Positions 15,996 to 26,488 of a stretch of DNA of 64,000 bases are shown here, piece after piece. Source of the stretch: Phenylobacterium conjunctum (GTDB lineage Bacteria; Pseudomonadota; Alphaproteobacteria; Caulobacterales; Caulobacteraceae); NCBI RefSeq assembly GCF_042679085.1, contig NZ_JBHTLQ010000001.1, positions 1-64,000 on the forward strand, in the 5' to 3' direction. A program made the translations under genes and the position numbers. The notes under the pieces were generated by a model. That model had not been told where the DNA came from. It saw only the letters and a program-made list of their open reading frames with translations, and did no database searches. Numbering within the stretch: position 1 is the stretch's first letter; each line of letters opens with the position of its first letter.

Positions 15996-16621
15996 TGAGC
16001 GAGAACAGCCAGAATGAGGTCGGCGGGAATAAGCCCAGCGGCTTGAAGTGGGCCCTCTGGGGCGTCGCCGCGGTCGGCGTCGCCGCGGTTGTCTATATCA
16101 TCGTCCAGGCCGCGGCCAATCCCGGCCCGCGCGGCGATTTGAAGTCGGTCGCCAAGGGCGAGATGGCCAAGCTCGTGGTCCCCGCCGAAGCCACCGCCGC
16201 GCCCGCCACCACCTTCTATGACGGCGAGGGCAAGCCGCTGCGCCTGGCCGACTTCAAGGGCAAGGTCGTGGTGCTGAACATCTGGGCCACCTGGTGCGCG
16301 CCCTGCAAGATCGAGATGCCGGCGCTCGCCAAGCTCCAGGCGGAGTACTCACCCGATAAAGTGGTGGTGATCCCGGTCAGCGTCGATGGCGACCGAGACG
16401 TGGATACGGCCAAGCAGTTCATCGCTCAGAACGCCCCGCTGGGCTTCTATCGCGATCCCAAGATGAAGCTGCCCTACGACCTGAAGCCGGTCGCCGTGGG
16501 CATGCCGACCACCATCATCTTTGACGCCGAGGGGGTGGAGAAGGGCCGGCTGGCGGGCGGCGCCGACTGGTCGGGCAAGGACGCCAAGGCCGTTATCGAC
16601 AAGGTGCTGGCCGCGGGCTGA
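15995..16621 (+). CDS. tlpA: TlpA-family membrane thiol-disulfide reductase
   Basis: A 208-residue membrane-anchored thioredoxin. One N-terminal helix (about 19-40) holds it in the membrane, and the periplasmic domain carries the active-site WCAPC with cysteines at 101 and 104. TlpA-type proteins keep cysteines reduced, for example during cytochrome c or oxidase assembly. The TTG start is chosen because GAGGAG lies about ten bases before it and no ATG fits before the membrane helix. The start codon touches that of divergent argH. The specific client protein is unknown. Confidence 0.9.
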   Translation: MSENSQNEVGGNKPSGLKWALWGVAAVGVAAVVYIIVQAAANPGPRGDLKSVAKGEMAKLVVPAEATAAPATTFYDGEGKPLRLADFKGKVVVLNIWATWCAPCKIEMPALAKLQAEYSPDKVVVIPVSVDGDRDVDTAKQFIAQNAPLGFYRDPKMKLPYDLKPVAVGMPTTIIFDAEGVEKGRLAGGADWSGKDAKAVIDKVLAAG

Positions 16622-16817
16622 GGCGCTTTTGGGTTGACCGCCCATAGCGGGCGGGGGACTAATTCCAGGCGTGCGGTCTCGCGGGCCTGCCGAACCTCGT
16701 CCCGCCCTGGCGGCCGCGAGGGGGATCAGGCTGCGGCGCGTGCGCCAAGTGCAGGAGTTCCCCGGGCGACCGGCGACAGCCGGTCCCCCCGCGGCGTGTC
16801 AGGAGACGAGGACGGAT

Positions 16818-17021
16818 ATGGCCACCGGTACGGTCAAGTGGTTCAACACCACCAAGGGTTACGGTTTCATCCAGCCGGATGATGGCGGCAAGGACGTCTT
16901 CGTCCACATCTCCGCCGTGGAGCGCGCGGGCCTGAGCGGCCTGAACGACGGCCAGAAGGTCAGCTTCAATCTGAAGGAAGAGCGCGGCAAGGTCGCCGCC
17001 GTGGACCTGCAGGTCGGCTGA
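16818..17021 (+). CDS. Cold-shock domain protein
   Basis: A 67-residue single cold-shock domain, an RNA/ssDNA-binding chaperone. RNP1 is KGYGFIQ at 13-19 and RNP2 VFVHIS at 27-32, with the aromatic Trp8 and Phe9 also present. The start has AGGAG about eleven bases upstream. A leader of about 196 bp with GC-rich complementary stretches separates it from tlpA, as is common for csp genes with structured 5' regions. A clear terminator follows. Which paralogue this is cannot be told. Confidence 0.95.
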   Translation: MATGTVKWFNTTKGYGFIQPDDGGKDVFVHISAVERAGLSGLNDGQKVSFNLKEERGKVAAVDLQVG

Positions 17022-17037
17022 TCCCGCCCACGAAAAA

Positions 17038-17072
17038 GGGCGCGGCCTGCATAAGGTCCGCGCCCTGATTTT
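17038..17072 (+). terminator. Rho-independent terminator after cold-shock gene
   Basis: GGGCGCGG (17038-17045) pairs with CCGCGCCC (17058-17065) around a short loop, followed by GATTTTC. The A-run before it (CGAAAAA) would make it work in the other direction too, for the convergent XRE gene. Confidence 0.85.
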
Positions 17073-17108
17073 CAGCGTCCTATCGGACCGGTCTCCTGAT
17101 CCTATGGG

Positions 17109-17522
17109 TCAGGCGACTTCCTTCTGGCGGCTCGCGTCAGCGTTGGTCAGGGCGCGCATGAAGCTCACCAGTGAGGTGCGGGCCTCGGCCGGCAGGCGCT
17201 CGAAGCCGGCCAGCAGTTCCAGCGCGCCCGGCGTGCGCATGCGGCTGAGCAGGTCCAGGTCACCCGTGGCGTCGTGCCCGGGGGTGTCCAGCACGTCCAT
17301 CAGGTCGACCACCCGGCAGCGCAGGGCGCGGGCGATCTGAACCAGGCGCGAGAACGAGATCCGGTTCGCGCCGTTCTCATACTTCTGAATTTGCTGGAAG
17401 CTCACGCCGCACTGCTCGGCCAGGGCTTCTTGCGACATACCAATGGTGCGGCGACGAATGCGGACCGCAGCGCCCAGGGCGACATCCATCGGATCGGGGG
17501 TCTTGTTGGAAACCTCGGCCAT
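17109..17522 (-). CDS. XRE-family transcriptional regulator
   Basis: A 137-residue DNA-binding protein with an XRE/Cro-type helix-turn-helix at about 18-73: RRTIGMSQEALAEQCG for the first helices and FQQIQKYENG for the recognition part. The C-terminal half is helical and may dimerise. The ATG at 17522 has AAGGGAAGGG just upstream; an in-frame ATG at 17555 is possible. Upstream at about 17600-17625 a TTGCA/TGCAA inverted pair overlaps a promoter-like AT-rich stretch, suggesting autoregulation. Similar short XRE proteins are common in Caulobacterales. The targets are unknown. Confidence 0.85.
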   Translation of the reverse strand: MAEVSNKTPDPMDVALGAAVRIRRRTIGMSQEALAEQCGVSFQQIQKYENGANRISFSRLVQIARALRCRVVDLMDVLDTPGHDATGDLDLLSRMRTPGALELLAGFERLPAEARTSLVSFMRALTNADASRQKEVA

Positions 17523-18080
17523 GTCACCCTTCCCTTTGTAGTTATCAGCGTTCATACCGACGGTCCGACGCCGGTCATCCAAGATGAACCGAGTAATTGC
17601 ACAAATTTCAGTTTTGCAAAGCGGCAACTTGGAGTGCAGCGCCCAAGGTGGGTAGTTTCGGGCCGTCACAACTCAGCCGTTAGCCCGAACGCGCCCGGAT
17701 TCTGAATTTCTGCTGTAAATCCAAATTACAGGTGGGGGGCTAGGGAATCCGCAAGCGTGTGATCTCTCAGGACTTTCCCGCCTAGGCGGTCCTGCGCAGG
17801 TTGAGTGGCATGGCGCCATTCTGGGCACTGTATCCTCAATGTATGCTCGATATGAGTATTTTCATCTCGACGAATTCATGCACTCAACCTGAGTATAGTT
17901 GAGGTCCAATTCCGCTGGTTGCGGCCAAATCTCAGTTTTTGGGCGGGATGCGACTCAGCGTGGCAGACGGAGTCCGTCGATGCCTGGGACGGCCCCCGCG
18001 GCTTGTCGCCGACTGCCCCTCGGGTTAGGCCGCTTAGGGGACGGCGCCAGACGGCGCCGCGCATCTGGGGAGGGTTGTCC
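17523..18080. promoter_or_regulatory. Long divergent regulatory region, no gene
   Basis: This 558-bp gap between the XRE regulator and the acylase has no credible coding region. It is AT-richer than its surroundings. Visible elements are an inverted repeat CTGTAA/TTACAG (17713-17731) and a dense block at 17834-17904: CTCAA/TTGAG pairs, two GAGTAT copies (17854 and 17891), and CTCGA repeated 20 bp apart (17846 and 17866). The 20-bp spacing places the two CTCGA copies on the same DNA face. The block is about 180-250 bp before the acylase start. Confidence 0.45.
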
Positions 18081-20246
18081 ATGTCTAGGATCGGTATGGT
18101 GCTGGCGGCGAGCGTGTGTCTGGCGCCCCTGCAGGCCCTGGCGGCCAATCCCGGCGCGGCCCAGGCCCAGCGCGTGACCATCACCCGCGACACCTGGGGC
18201 ATCGCCCACATCCGCGGCAAGACCGACGCCGATGCGGTGTTCGGCATGATCTACGCCCAGGCCGAGGACGACTTTAATCGGGTGGAGACCAACTACCTGA
18301 CCGCGCTCGGGCGCAGGGCCCAGGCCGAGGGCGAGGCGGCGATCTGGGGCGACCTGCGCCAACGCCTGTTCATCAATGACGCCGACCTAAAGGCCCAGTA
18401 CGCCAAGAGCCCCGGCTGGCTGAAGACCTTGATGACCGCCTGGGCTGACGGGCTGAACTACTACCTGGCCACCCATCCGCAGGTGAAGCCCAAGGTGCTG
18501 ACGCACTTCGAGCCCTGGATGGCGCTCAGCTTCACCGAGGGCAGCATCGGCGGCGACATCGAGAAGGTCTCGTTGACCGGGCTGGAGAGCTTTTACGGCA
18601 AGCGCCAGGTGGCGATGACCGAGGACGAACTCGGCCTGAAGCCCTGGGAGCCCTCGGGCTCCAACGGCATCGCCATCGCCCCGTCCAACACCAAGGACGG
18701 CCACGCCCTCTTGCTGATCAACCCGCACACCTCGTTCTACTTCCGCTCGGAAGCCCAGGTGACCTCGGACCAGGGCCTGAACGTCTATGGCGCCAGCACC
18801 TGGGGCCAGTTCTTCGTCTACCAGGGCTTCAACGAGAAGGCCGGGTGGATGCACACCACCAGCACCCTCGATAGTGTCGACGAGTTCGCCGAGACCATCG
18901 TCGATCAGGGCGGCAAGCTGTTCTACCGCTATGGCAAGGCGCTGCGTCCGGTCACGGTCGGCAAGATCACCGTGCCGTACAAGGCCGCCGACGGGTCGAT
19001 GAAGAGCCGCGACTTCACCGTCTATCGCACCCACCACGGCCCCATCGTGCGTGAGGCGGACGGCAAGTGGGTGGCGTTTTCGCTGATGAACACCCCGATC
19101 GCGGCCCTGCAGCAATCCTTCCTGCGCACCAAGGCCACCGACCTGAAGGCGTTCCAGAAGGTGGCGGAGTTCCGGGCCAACTCGTCGAACAACACCCTGT
19201 TCGCGGACTCAACCGGCCAGGTCGCGCTTCTGATGCCGCAATTCGTGCCCAAGCGGGACAACCGCTTCGACTATACGAAGCCGGTGGACGGCTCGGATCC
19301 CGCCACCGACTGGCAGGGTCTGCATGCGCTTTCCGAGGCGCCCAGCGTGATCGCCCCGGCCAATGGCTGGGTCGCGAACTCCAACAACTGGCCCTATTCC
19401 GCCGCCGCCCAGTTCAGCCCGAAGATCCAGGACTATCCGAAGTATATGGACAGCGTGGGCGAGAACCCGCGCGGCCTGCACTACATCTCGCTCCTGAAGG
19501 ACCGGAAGGACTTCACGGTCGATAGCCTGGTGACCACGGCCTACGACCCCTACCAGCCGGCCTTCGCGCGCCTTGTGCCCACCCTGGTCACCGCCTGGGA
19601 CAAGCTGGCCTGGGACGATCCCCGCAAGATGGCCCTGGCCGACCAGGTCGCGGTCCTGCGCGGCTGGGACAATCGCTGGAGCACGGACTCCGTCGCCCAG
19701 ACCCTGGCCGTCTATTGGGGCGAGGCGATGTGGAACATGGGCGCGGCCGAAGCCAAGGCCGACGAGGTGACCATCTATGACTGGATGGACGGCCGCTCGA
19801 GCGCCGACCAGAAGCTGAAGGCCCTGGCGGACGCGTCCGCCAAGCTCACCGCCGACTTCGGGACCTGGAAGACCGCCTGGGGGCAGGTGAACCGCTTCCA
19901 GCGCCTGACAGACGACATCGTCCACCCGTTCGATGACGCCAAGCCCTCGATCCCGGTCGGGTTCGCCTCGGCCCAGTGGGGGTCGCTGGCGTCTTATGGC
20001 ATCCGTTCGGACGAGGGCACGAAGAAGCGCTACGGGACCTACGGCAACAGCTTCGTGGCGGTGGTCGAGTTCGGCCCGCGCCTGAAGGCCCGCGCCATCA
20101 CCGCCGGCGGCGAAAGCGGCGACCCGGCCTCGCCCCACTTCAACGACCAGGCGGAGCGCTATTCCAAGGGCGACCTGCGCGAGGTCTGGTTCTACCCCGA
20201 CCAGGTCAAGGCCCACACCGAGCGGGTCTACAAGCCGGGGGAATAG
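18081..20246 (+). CDS. Penicillin-acylase-family N-terminal-nucleophile hydrolase
   Basis: A 721-residue periplasmic precursor of the Ntn amidohydrolase type (penicillin G acylase, acyl-homoserine-lactone acylase). A signal peptide covers about residues 1-22. After the alpha-chain region, autocleavage before Ser194 (in SGSNGIAIAPS) would create the beta chain with Ser as N-terminal nucleophile. Length and the TWGIAHIRG start of the mature protein fit the family. Such enzymes release acyl groups from lactam antibiotics, N-acyl-homoserine lactones or other amides; the substrate is not evident. It stands alone behind a long regulatory gap. Confidence 0.9.
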   Translation: MSRIGMVLAASVCLAPLQALAANPGAAQAQRVTITRDTWGIAHIRGKTDADAVFGMIYAQAEDDFNRVETNYLTALGRRAQAEGEAAIWGDLRQRLFINDADLKAQYAKSPGWLKTLMTAWADGLNYYLATHPQVKPKVLTHFEPWMALSFTEGSIGGDIEKVSLTGLESFYGKRQVAMTEDELGLKPWEPSGSNGIAIAPSNTKDGHALLLINPHTSFYFRSEAQVTSDQGLNVYGASTWGQFFVYQGFNEKAGWMHTTSTLDSVDEFAETIVDQGGKLFYRYGKALRPVTVGKITVPYKAADGSMKSRDFTVYRTHHGPIVREADGKWVAFSLMNTPIAALQQSFLRTKATDLKAFQKVAEFRANSSNNTLFADSTGQVALLMPQFVPKRDNRFDYTKPVDGSDPATDWQGLHALSEAPSVIAPANGWVANSNNWPYSAAAQFSPKIQDYPKYMDSVGENPRGLHYISLLKDRKDFTVDSLVTTAYDPYQPAFARLVPTLVTAWDKLAWDDPRKMALADQVAVLRGWDNRWSTDSVAQTLAVYWGEAMWNMGAAEAKADEVTIYDWMDGRSSADQKLKALADASAKLTADFGTWKTAWGQVNRFQRLTDDIVHPFDDAKPSIPVGFASAQWGSLASYGIRSDEGTKKRYGTYGNSFVAVVEFGPRLKARAITAGGESGDPASPHFNDQAERYSKGDLREVWFYPDQVKAHTERVYKPGE

Positions 20247-20360
20247 AGGGGAGTCCTTCTGGTGGAGGCGCTCCCCAACACGCCTTGACCGATAGCGGCG
20301 ACGCTGACCACCTTGACGCGTGGGTCGGCTGGAGACCCGTTTACGTTCAGGGGGTGTTTC

Positions 20361-20885
20361 ATGTTGCGCCGCACGGTGCTTCTTTCGGTGGCCGCAAGCC
20401 TTGTGGCCGCCCCGATGGCGTGGGGAGCCGAGGCTCCCGTCGCGAAGGTGCCGGAAGGCACGGAACTGCTGATCCGGTTCAATGACCGACTGTCGTCGGG
20501 GACGAACTCCGCGGGGGACCAGTTCTCCATCACGCTCGACGAGGACGTGCGCCTCGCCGACGGGACCGTCGTGAAGGCGGGCTACCGCGGAAAAGGCGAG
20601 GTCACCGACGCCAGGAAGAAGGGCTTTATGGGCCAGGCCGGCGAGTTGAACATCCGGCTCAACTACCTGAGGGTCGGCGATGCGCGGATCCGGCTGCGCG
20701 CCAGCAAGGGCGGCGAAGGCAAGGGCGCCATGGGCGCGACGATCGCGCTGACGGTCCTGTTCGGGCCGCTCGGGTTGCTCAAGCGCGGCCATGACATCGA
20801 GATCAAGCCGGGGCAGACCCTGACCGCCTATGCCGACCAGGACGCGCTTCTGCCGCTCCCCCTGCCGCCTCCGCCTGAAGACTGA
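20361..20885 (+). CDS. Exported hypothetical protein
   Basis: A 174-residue protein with a signal peptide (MLRRTV start, hydrophobic core about 5-18, cleavage after AWGA). The mature part looks like a small beta-barrel: an LLIRFNDRLSSGTN segment, a GDQFSITLDEDV segment, then VKAGYRGKGEV. This resembles proteins that block or line a periplasmic surface, but I recognise no named family. A hydrophobic, Gly-rich stretch (about 120-140) could insert in a membrane, and the end is Pro-rich. The terminator-like hairpin behind it separates it from a convergent SDR gene. Confidence 0.65.
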   Translation: MLRRTVLLSVAASLVAAPMAWGAEAPVAKVPEGTELLIRFNDRLSSGTNSAGDQFSITLDEDVRLADGTVVKAGYRGKGEVTDARKKGFMGQAGELNIRLNYLRVGDARIRLRASKGGEGKGAMGATIALTVLFGPLGLLKRGHDIEIKPGQTLTAYADQDALLPLPLPPPPED

Positions 20886-20891
20886 AGCCTC

Positions 20892-20920
20892 GCGCCCCTT
20901 CTGAGGTTCAGAAGGGGCGC
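20892..20920. terminator. Perfect hairpin between convergent genes
   Basis: GCGCCCCTTCTGA (20892-20904) and TCAGAAGGGGCGC (20908-20920) pair perfectly over 13 bp around GGT. There is no long T-run, but its place between two convergent stops suits a bidirectional terminator. Confidence 0.75.
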
Positions 20921-20927
20921 GCCGCAA

Positions 20928-21845
20928 TCAGATCGGTTCGTACGGGAACACGCCGGCGCTGGCGCCGAGGTCGGTGAAGTTGGGGGTCATGGCCGGGAGG
21001 CAGTGATCCAGGAGGGTCTGGGGCGTCCAGCCTTCCATCCGGGCCAGGGACTTCACGGGGCGCGGCTGGTTGAACAGCACCACCTCGTTGCCGCGCACGG
21101 CGAAGATCTGGCCGCTGACGGCCTTCGCGCCCGGGCCGGCCAGGGCGACGGCCAGCTGGGCCACCTGGTCGGCGCGCATGGCGCGCTGCATCCGCTCAAC
21201 CCGCTGGGCCGAGGCCTCGTCCTTCACCGGGATGGTGGCGATCATCCGGGTCCAGGCGAAGGGGGCGATGATGTTGGAGCGGACGTTCTTGGCCGCGCCT
21301 TCCATGGCCACGATCCGCGACAGGCCCATCACGCCCAGCTTGGCGGCGGCGTAGTTGGCCTGGCCGATGTTGCCGATCAGGCCCGAGGTCGAGGTGAAGT
21401 GGACGTAGGAGCCTTCCTCCTGGTTCCGGAACAGCTCGATGGAGGCGCGGGTGACGTTATAGGCGCCGCGCAGGTGGACCTCGATGACCGCGTCCCAGTC
21501 GGCGTCGTCCATCTTGTGGAACATCTTGTCGCGCAGGATGCCGGCCGGGTTCACCACGGCGTGCAGGCCGCCGAAGGTGTCCTTGGCCTGTTCGATCATC
21601 CGCTTCACGCCGTCCATGCTGGCGACGCTGTCGGAGTTGGAGACCGCCTCGCCGCCGGCGGCGCGGATTTCCTGGGCGGTGGCCTCGGCCGGGCCCGCAT
21701 CGCCGGCGTCGCCGCCGCCGACCGAGCCACCCAGGTCATTGACCACCACCTTGGCGCCCTCGCGCGCGGCGAGCAGCGCGCACTCCTTGCCGATGCCGCC
21801 GGCCCCGCCGGTGACCAGAACGACCTTGCCGTCGAGCACGCCCAT
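20928..21845 (-). CDS. SDR, MFE-2-like 3-hydroxyacyl-CoA dehydrogenase
   Basis: A 305-residue short-chain dehydrogenase. The cofactor motif TGGAGGIG lies at about 12-19 and the catalytic set Ser (in FTSTSG), Tyr and Lys (in YAAAK) follows in the usual spacing. The NLGGSVGGGDAG stretch after the second strand is typical of the dehydrogenase domain of peroxisomal-type multifunctional beta-oxidation enzymes. The usual NNAG reads NPAG. A C-terminal extension of about 50 residues follows the fold. It is likely to act on acyl-CoA or steroid-like hydroxy groups; the exact substrate is unknown. Divergent from maeB. Confidence 0.82.
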   Translation of the reverse strand: MGVLDGKVVLVTGGAGGIGKECALLAAREGAKVVVNDLGGSVGGGDAGDAGPAEATAQEIRAAGGEAVSNSDSVASMDGVKRMIEQAKDTFGGLHAVVNPAGILRDKMFHKMDDADWDAVIEVHLRGAYNVTRASIELFRNQEEGSYVHFTSTSGLIGNIGQANYAAAKLGVMGLSRIVAMEGAAKNVRSNIIAPFAWTRMIATIPVKDEASAQRVERMQRAMRADQVAQLAVALAGPGAKAVSGQIFAVRGNEVVLFNQPRPVKSLARMEGWTPQTLLDHCLPAMTPNFTDLGASAGVFPYEPI

Positions 21846-22009
21846 CTTCGTCTCCTTGGTTTCGCGCCGCCCGTTCCGCCGGGCGCGTCGGCGACTGCAT
21901 TACGCGGTGAAGCGCGATCATGGAACTCGTCGCGCTACGTCACCGGGCGCGGAGAGGTTGATTCCTCCGCCGCAGCGCTTCATGTCCAAGGGGTCCCAAG
22001 GAGGCCTTC

Positions 22010-24292
<2,283 letters not shown>

Positions 24293-24304
24293 GCTTCCGC
24301 ACCC

Positions 24305-24341
24305 CTCCCGTTTGTGACATTGTGCGTGTCATAAACGGGAG
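24305..24341 (+). promoter_or_regulatory. Hairpin that hides the ribosome site of the next gene
   Basis: CTCCCGTTT and TGACA (24305-24319) pair with TGTCA and AAACGGGAG (24327-24341); the only non-Watson-Crick position is a G-U. The right arm contains GGGAG, the likely ribosome site of the ATG at 24348. The element starts 13 bp after the maeB stop, so it could be a maeB transcript end, a translation lock, or both. Confidence 0.6.
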
Positions 24342-24347
24342 CTGTCC

Positions 24348-25172
24348 ATGTTGATCCTCGCCGGCCTGATCGCGCTCGTCGCGACCCTTGTCGCCATCGT
24401 CTGGCTGATCGGCGCGAGCGAGCCGGTCCAGCGGCTGGGCGTGGCCTCGCCGGCCTGGTTCGTGATGCTGAAGGGCGGAGAGGCGCCAAGCCTTGCGCCC
24501 GGCGTGCGCCTGCGCTGGCGCTCCAGGATCGACGCCCCGATGATCGCCGATGAGGCCTATTGGGACACCTGCCTGATCCTGACCGGCGGCGCCCATGACG
24601 CCGACCCCCTGACGCTCGGCTCGGGGACGGTGGACGCCTATATCGCCCGCATCGACCTGCTCGCCCCGCCGGCCCTGGCGCTGGGCGTCCTGCGGGTGCT
24701 GGTGACCCTGGGCGTGCTGGCCAAGCCCAAGGACGCGCCGGTGACGGATCCCGCGACCCTGGGCTTCCGAACCGACATCATGCCGACCAAGGCCAACACC
24801 GAGGCCCTGATCGCCCGGCCGGCCAGCTACCGCCCGGCGATGGTCAACTTCCTGAAGTACTTCGAGACCGCCCGCTACAAGGACGGCCGGCCCTCAACCG
24901 GCGCCGAGGCCTATCGCCGCTATGGCGCGGTGGCGCTGCAGACCGTCTATCGGGTGGGCGGGACGCTGCAGTTCTACGGGCGGGTGCGTGACGTGCTGCG
25001 CGAGCCGGACGCGGGGCCGACGGTCGGCGACTGGGACGACGTCGCCGTCATGCTCTATCCGAACCCGGCGGCCATCGCGACGATGGAGCAGGTCCCGGTC
25101 TATCACGCCGCCCTGCATCACCGGGACGCCGGGCTGGACCGCACGGTTCTCTTGGCCAGCCATCTGGCCTGA
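24348..25172 (+). CDS. Membrane-anchored DUF1330-like protein
   Basis: A 274-residue protein with an N-terminal membrane helix (about 2-22). The C-terminal part (about 140-270) has the pattern of a dimeric alpha-beta barrel, DUF1330-like: MVNFLKYFETARY at the first strand, VGDWDDVAVMLYPNPAAI in the middle and PVYHAALHHRDAGL at the end. The middle contains a second hydrophobic segment (about 108-125). Function is unknown. Its ribosome site is inside a hairpin. A similar anchored design is seen at 54485-55126. Separated by 47 bp from the metallophosphoesterase downstream. Confidence 0.6.
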   Translation: MLILAGLIALVATLVAIVWLIGASEPVQRLGVASPAWFVMLKGGEAPSLAPGVRLRWRSRIDAPMIADEAYWDTCLILTGGAHDADPLTLGSGTVDAYIARIDLLAPPALALGVLRVLVTLGVLAKPKDAPVTDPATLGFRTDIMPTKANTEALIARPASYRPAMVNFLKYFETARYKDGRPSTGAEAYRRYGAVALQTVYRVGGTLQFYGRVRDVLREPDAGPTVGDWDDVAVMLYPNPAAIATMEQVPVYHAALHHRDAGLDRTVLLASHLA

Positions 25173-25219
25173 ACCCGCCGCCTGGGCCAGGATGGTCGCC
25201 ACAGACGGGGAGGGCGGCC

Positions 25220-26221
25220 ATGACACGCATCACAAGCTTGCTGGGGGCGCTCGCCCTGGCGGTCCTGCTGGGCGCCGCCGGTCCGCCCGCCTTCAGATCC
25301 GATATCCCCAAGGGCCCGACGCCCTGGACCCACACCCGCTTCGATGACGCGCCTGGCGACTTCGCCTTCGCCGTGGTCTCGGACCTGGAGTCCGGCTACC
25401 GCCCCGGCGTCTTCGACGTGGCCGCCGCCCAACTGGAGCTGATGCGCCCGGCCTTCATCATGACCGTCGGCGACATGATCGACGGCGGGACCGAGGACGT
25501 GGCCCGGCTGAAACAGGAATGGGACGATTTCGACGCCCTGGCCGCCAAGGCGCCGGCGCCCTTCTTCCACGTGGCCGGCAACCACGACATGACCAACCTG
25601 ACCCAGCGCCGGGTCTGGGAGGAGCGCTATGGCCGCCGCTACTACTGGTTCGTCTACAAGGACGTCCTGTTCCTGGTGCTGGACACCGAGGACTATGCGC
25701 CCGAGCGGATGCAGCAGATCTACAAGATGCGCGCCGACTACCTGGCCGCCCGCAAGACCGATCCGGCGAACGCCTTCAAGCTGCCCTACGCGTCACTGAT
25801 CGAATCCAAGGTGGGCGAGATCGGGCCGGACCAGGTGGCCTATTTCCAGAAGGCCATCGCCGACCATCCCAAGGTCCGCTGGACCATCGCCCTGATGCAC
25901 AAACCCGCCTACAACCGCCAGGGCTCAGGCGGCCTCGCCCCCATCGAGGCGGCGCTGAAGGGCCGGCCCTACACCATCCTGAACGGCCACCTGCACCGCT
26001 ACAGCTACAGCCAGCTGAACGGGGCCGACCACATCATGCTGGGGACCACCGGCGGCGAGCGGTCCTTCGACGGTTCGGCGGGCGGCATGGACCACTTCAT
26101 GTGGATCACCATGACCAAGGACGGCCCCAGAATCGCCAACCTCCGCCTCGACGGCGTGCTCGACAAAACCGGCCACGTGCCGGCGAACGGCGAGAGGCTG
26201 TGCATCACCCCGAAGTGCTAG
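25220..26221 (+). CDS. Exported metallophosphoesterase
   Basis: A 333-residue calcineurin-like phosphoesterase with a Sec signal peptide (about 1-22). Metal-binding motifs are a first-strand Asp in VSDLESG, GDMIDGG near 86, GNHD near 119 and NGHLHR near 256. The first motif lacks the usual His (DLE rather than DxH), so metal binding may differ. Sequence between GNHD and the last motif contains an RYYWFVYKDVLFLVLDTEDY stretch, as in secreted family members. The substrate is unknown; acid or alkaline phosphatase or a nucleotide esterase are both possible. Confidence 0.85.
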   Translation: MTRITSLLGALALAVLLGAAGPPAFRSDIPKGPTPWTHTRFDDAPGDFAFAVVSDLESGYRPGVFDVAAAQLELMRPAFIMTVGDMIDGGTEDVARLKQEWDDFDALAAKAPAPFFHVAGNHDMTNLTQRRVWEERYGRRYYWFVYKDVLFLVLDTEDYAPERMQQIYKMRADYLAARKTDPANAFKLPYASLIESKVGEIGPDQVAYFQKAIADHPKVRWTIALMHKPAYNRQGSGGLAPIEAALKGRPYTILNGHLHRYSYSQLNGADHIMLGTTGGERSFDGSAGGMDHFMWITMTKDGPRIANLRLDGVLDKTGHVPANGERLCITPKC

Positions 26222-26282
26222 CCGGCCCTAGCCCCCGAGGGTCGGGACTCAATTGAGCTGAGTGATCTGCTGCTACATCCGT

Positions 26283-26448
26283 GTCCTTCTCCCCTTGTGG
26301 GAGAAGGTGTCGGGCGAGGAGCTCGACGGATGAGGGGTCGCCCATCCCTTTCCGCAATTGTCGCGAAAGGCCTTCCCGGAGAGGTCTGAGAGACCCCTCA
26401 TCCGACCCTGCTCCGCAGGGCCACCTTCTCCCACAAGGGGAGAAGGAC
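26283..26448. repeat. Long inverted repeat LIR, copy 1
   Basis: The outer 27 bp of each end (26283-26309 and 26422-26448) are perfect reverse complements. Inner arms GGATGAGGGGTC (26328-26339) and GACCCCTCATCC (26392-26403) also pair. Between outer and inner arms each side has a mini-hairpin (right side CCCTGCTCCGCAGGG). It lies between the convergent metallophosphoesterase and M23 genes. It is related to copies at 36687 and 45713. Confidence 0.9.
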
Positions 26449-26488
26449 GCTTTACGCGCATCTGCGAAGGATCAATCGAGTAGGGACG

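Noticed and set aside
16639..16655. Terminator after tlpA (CCGCCC/GGGCGG)
   Set aside because: The stem is only six bases and no T-run follows; in GC-rich DNA this is expected by chance.
26283..26448. Possible CRISPR or attachment site
   Set aside because: Arms are inverted, not direct, with no regular spacers and no cas or integrase gene nearby.
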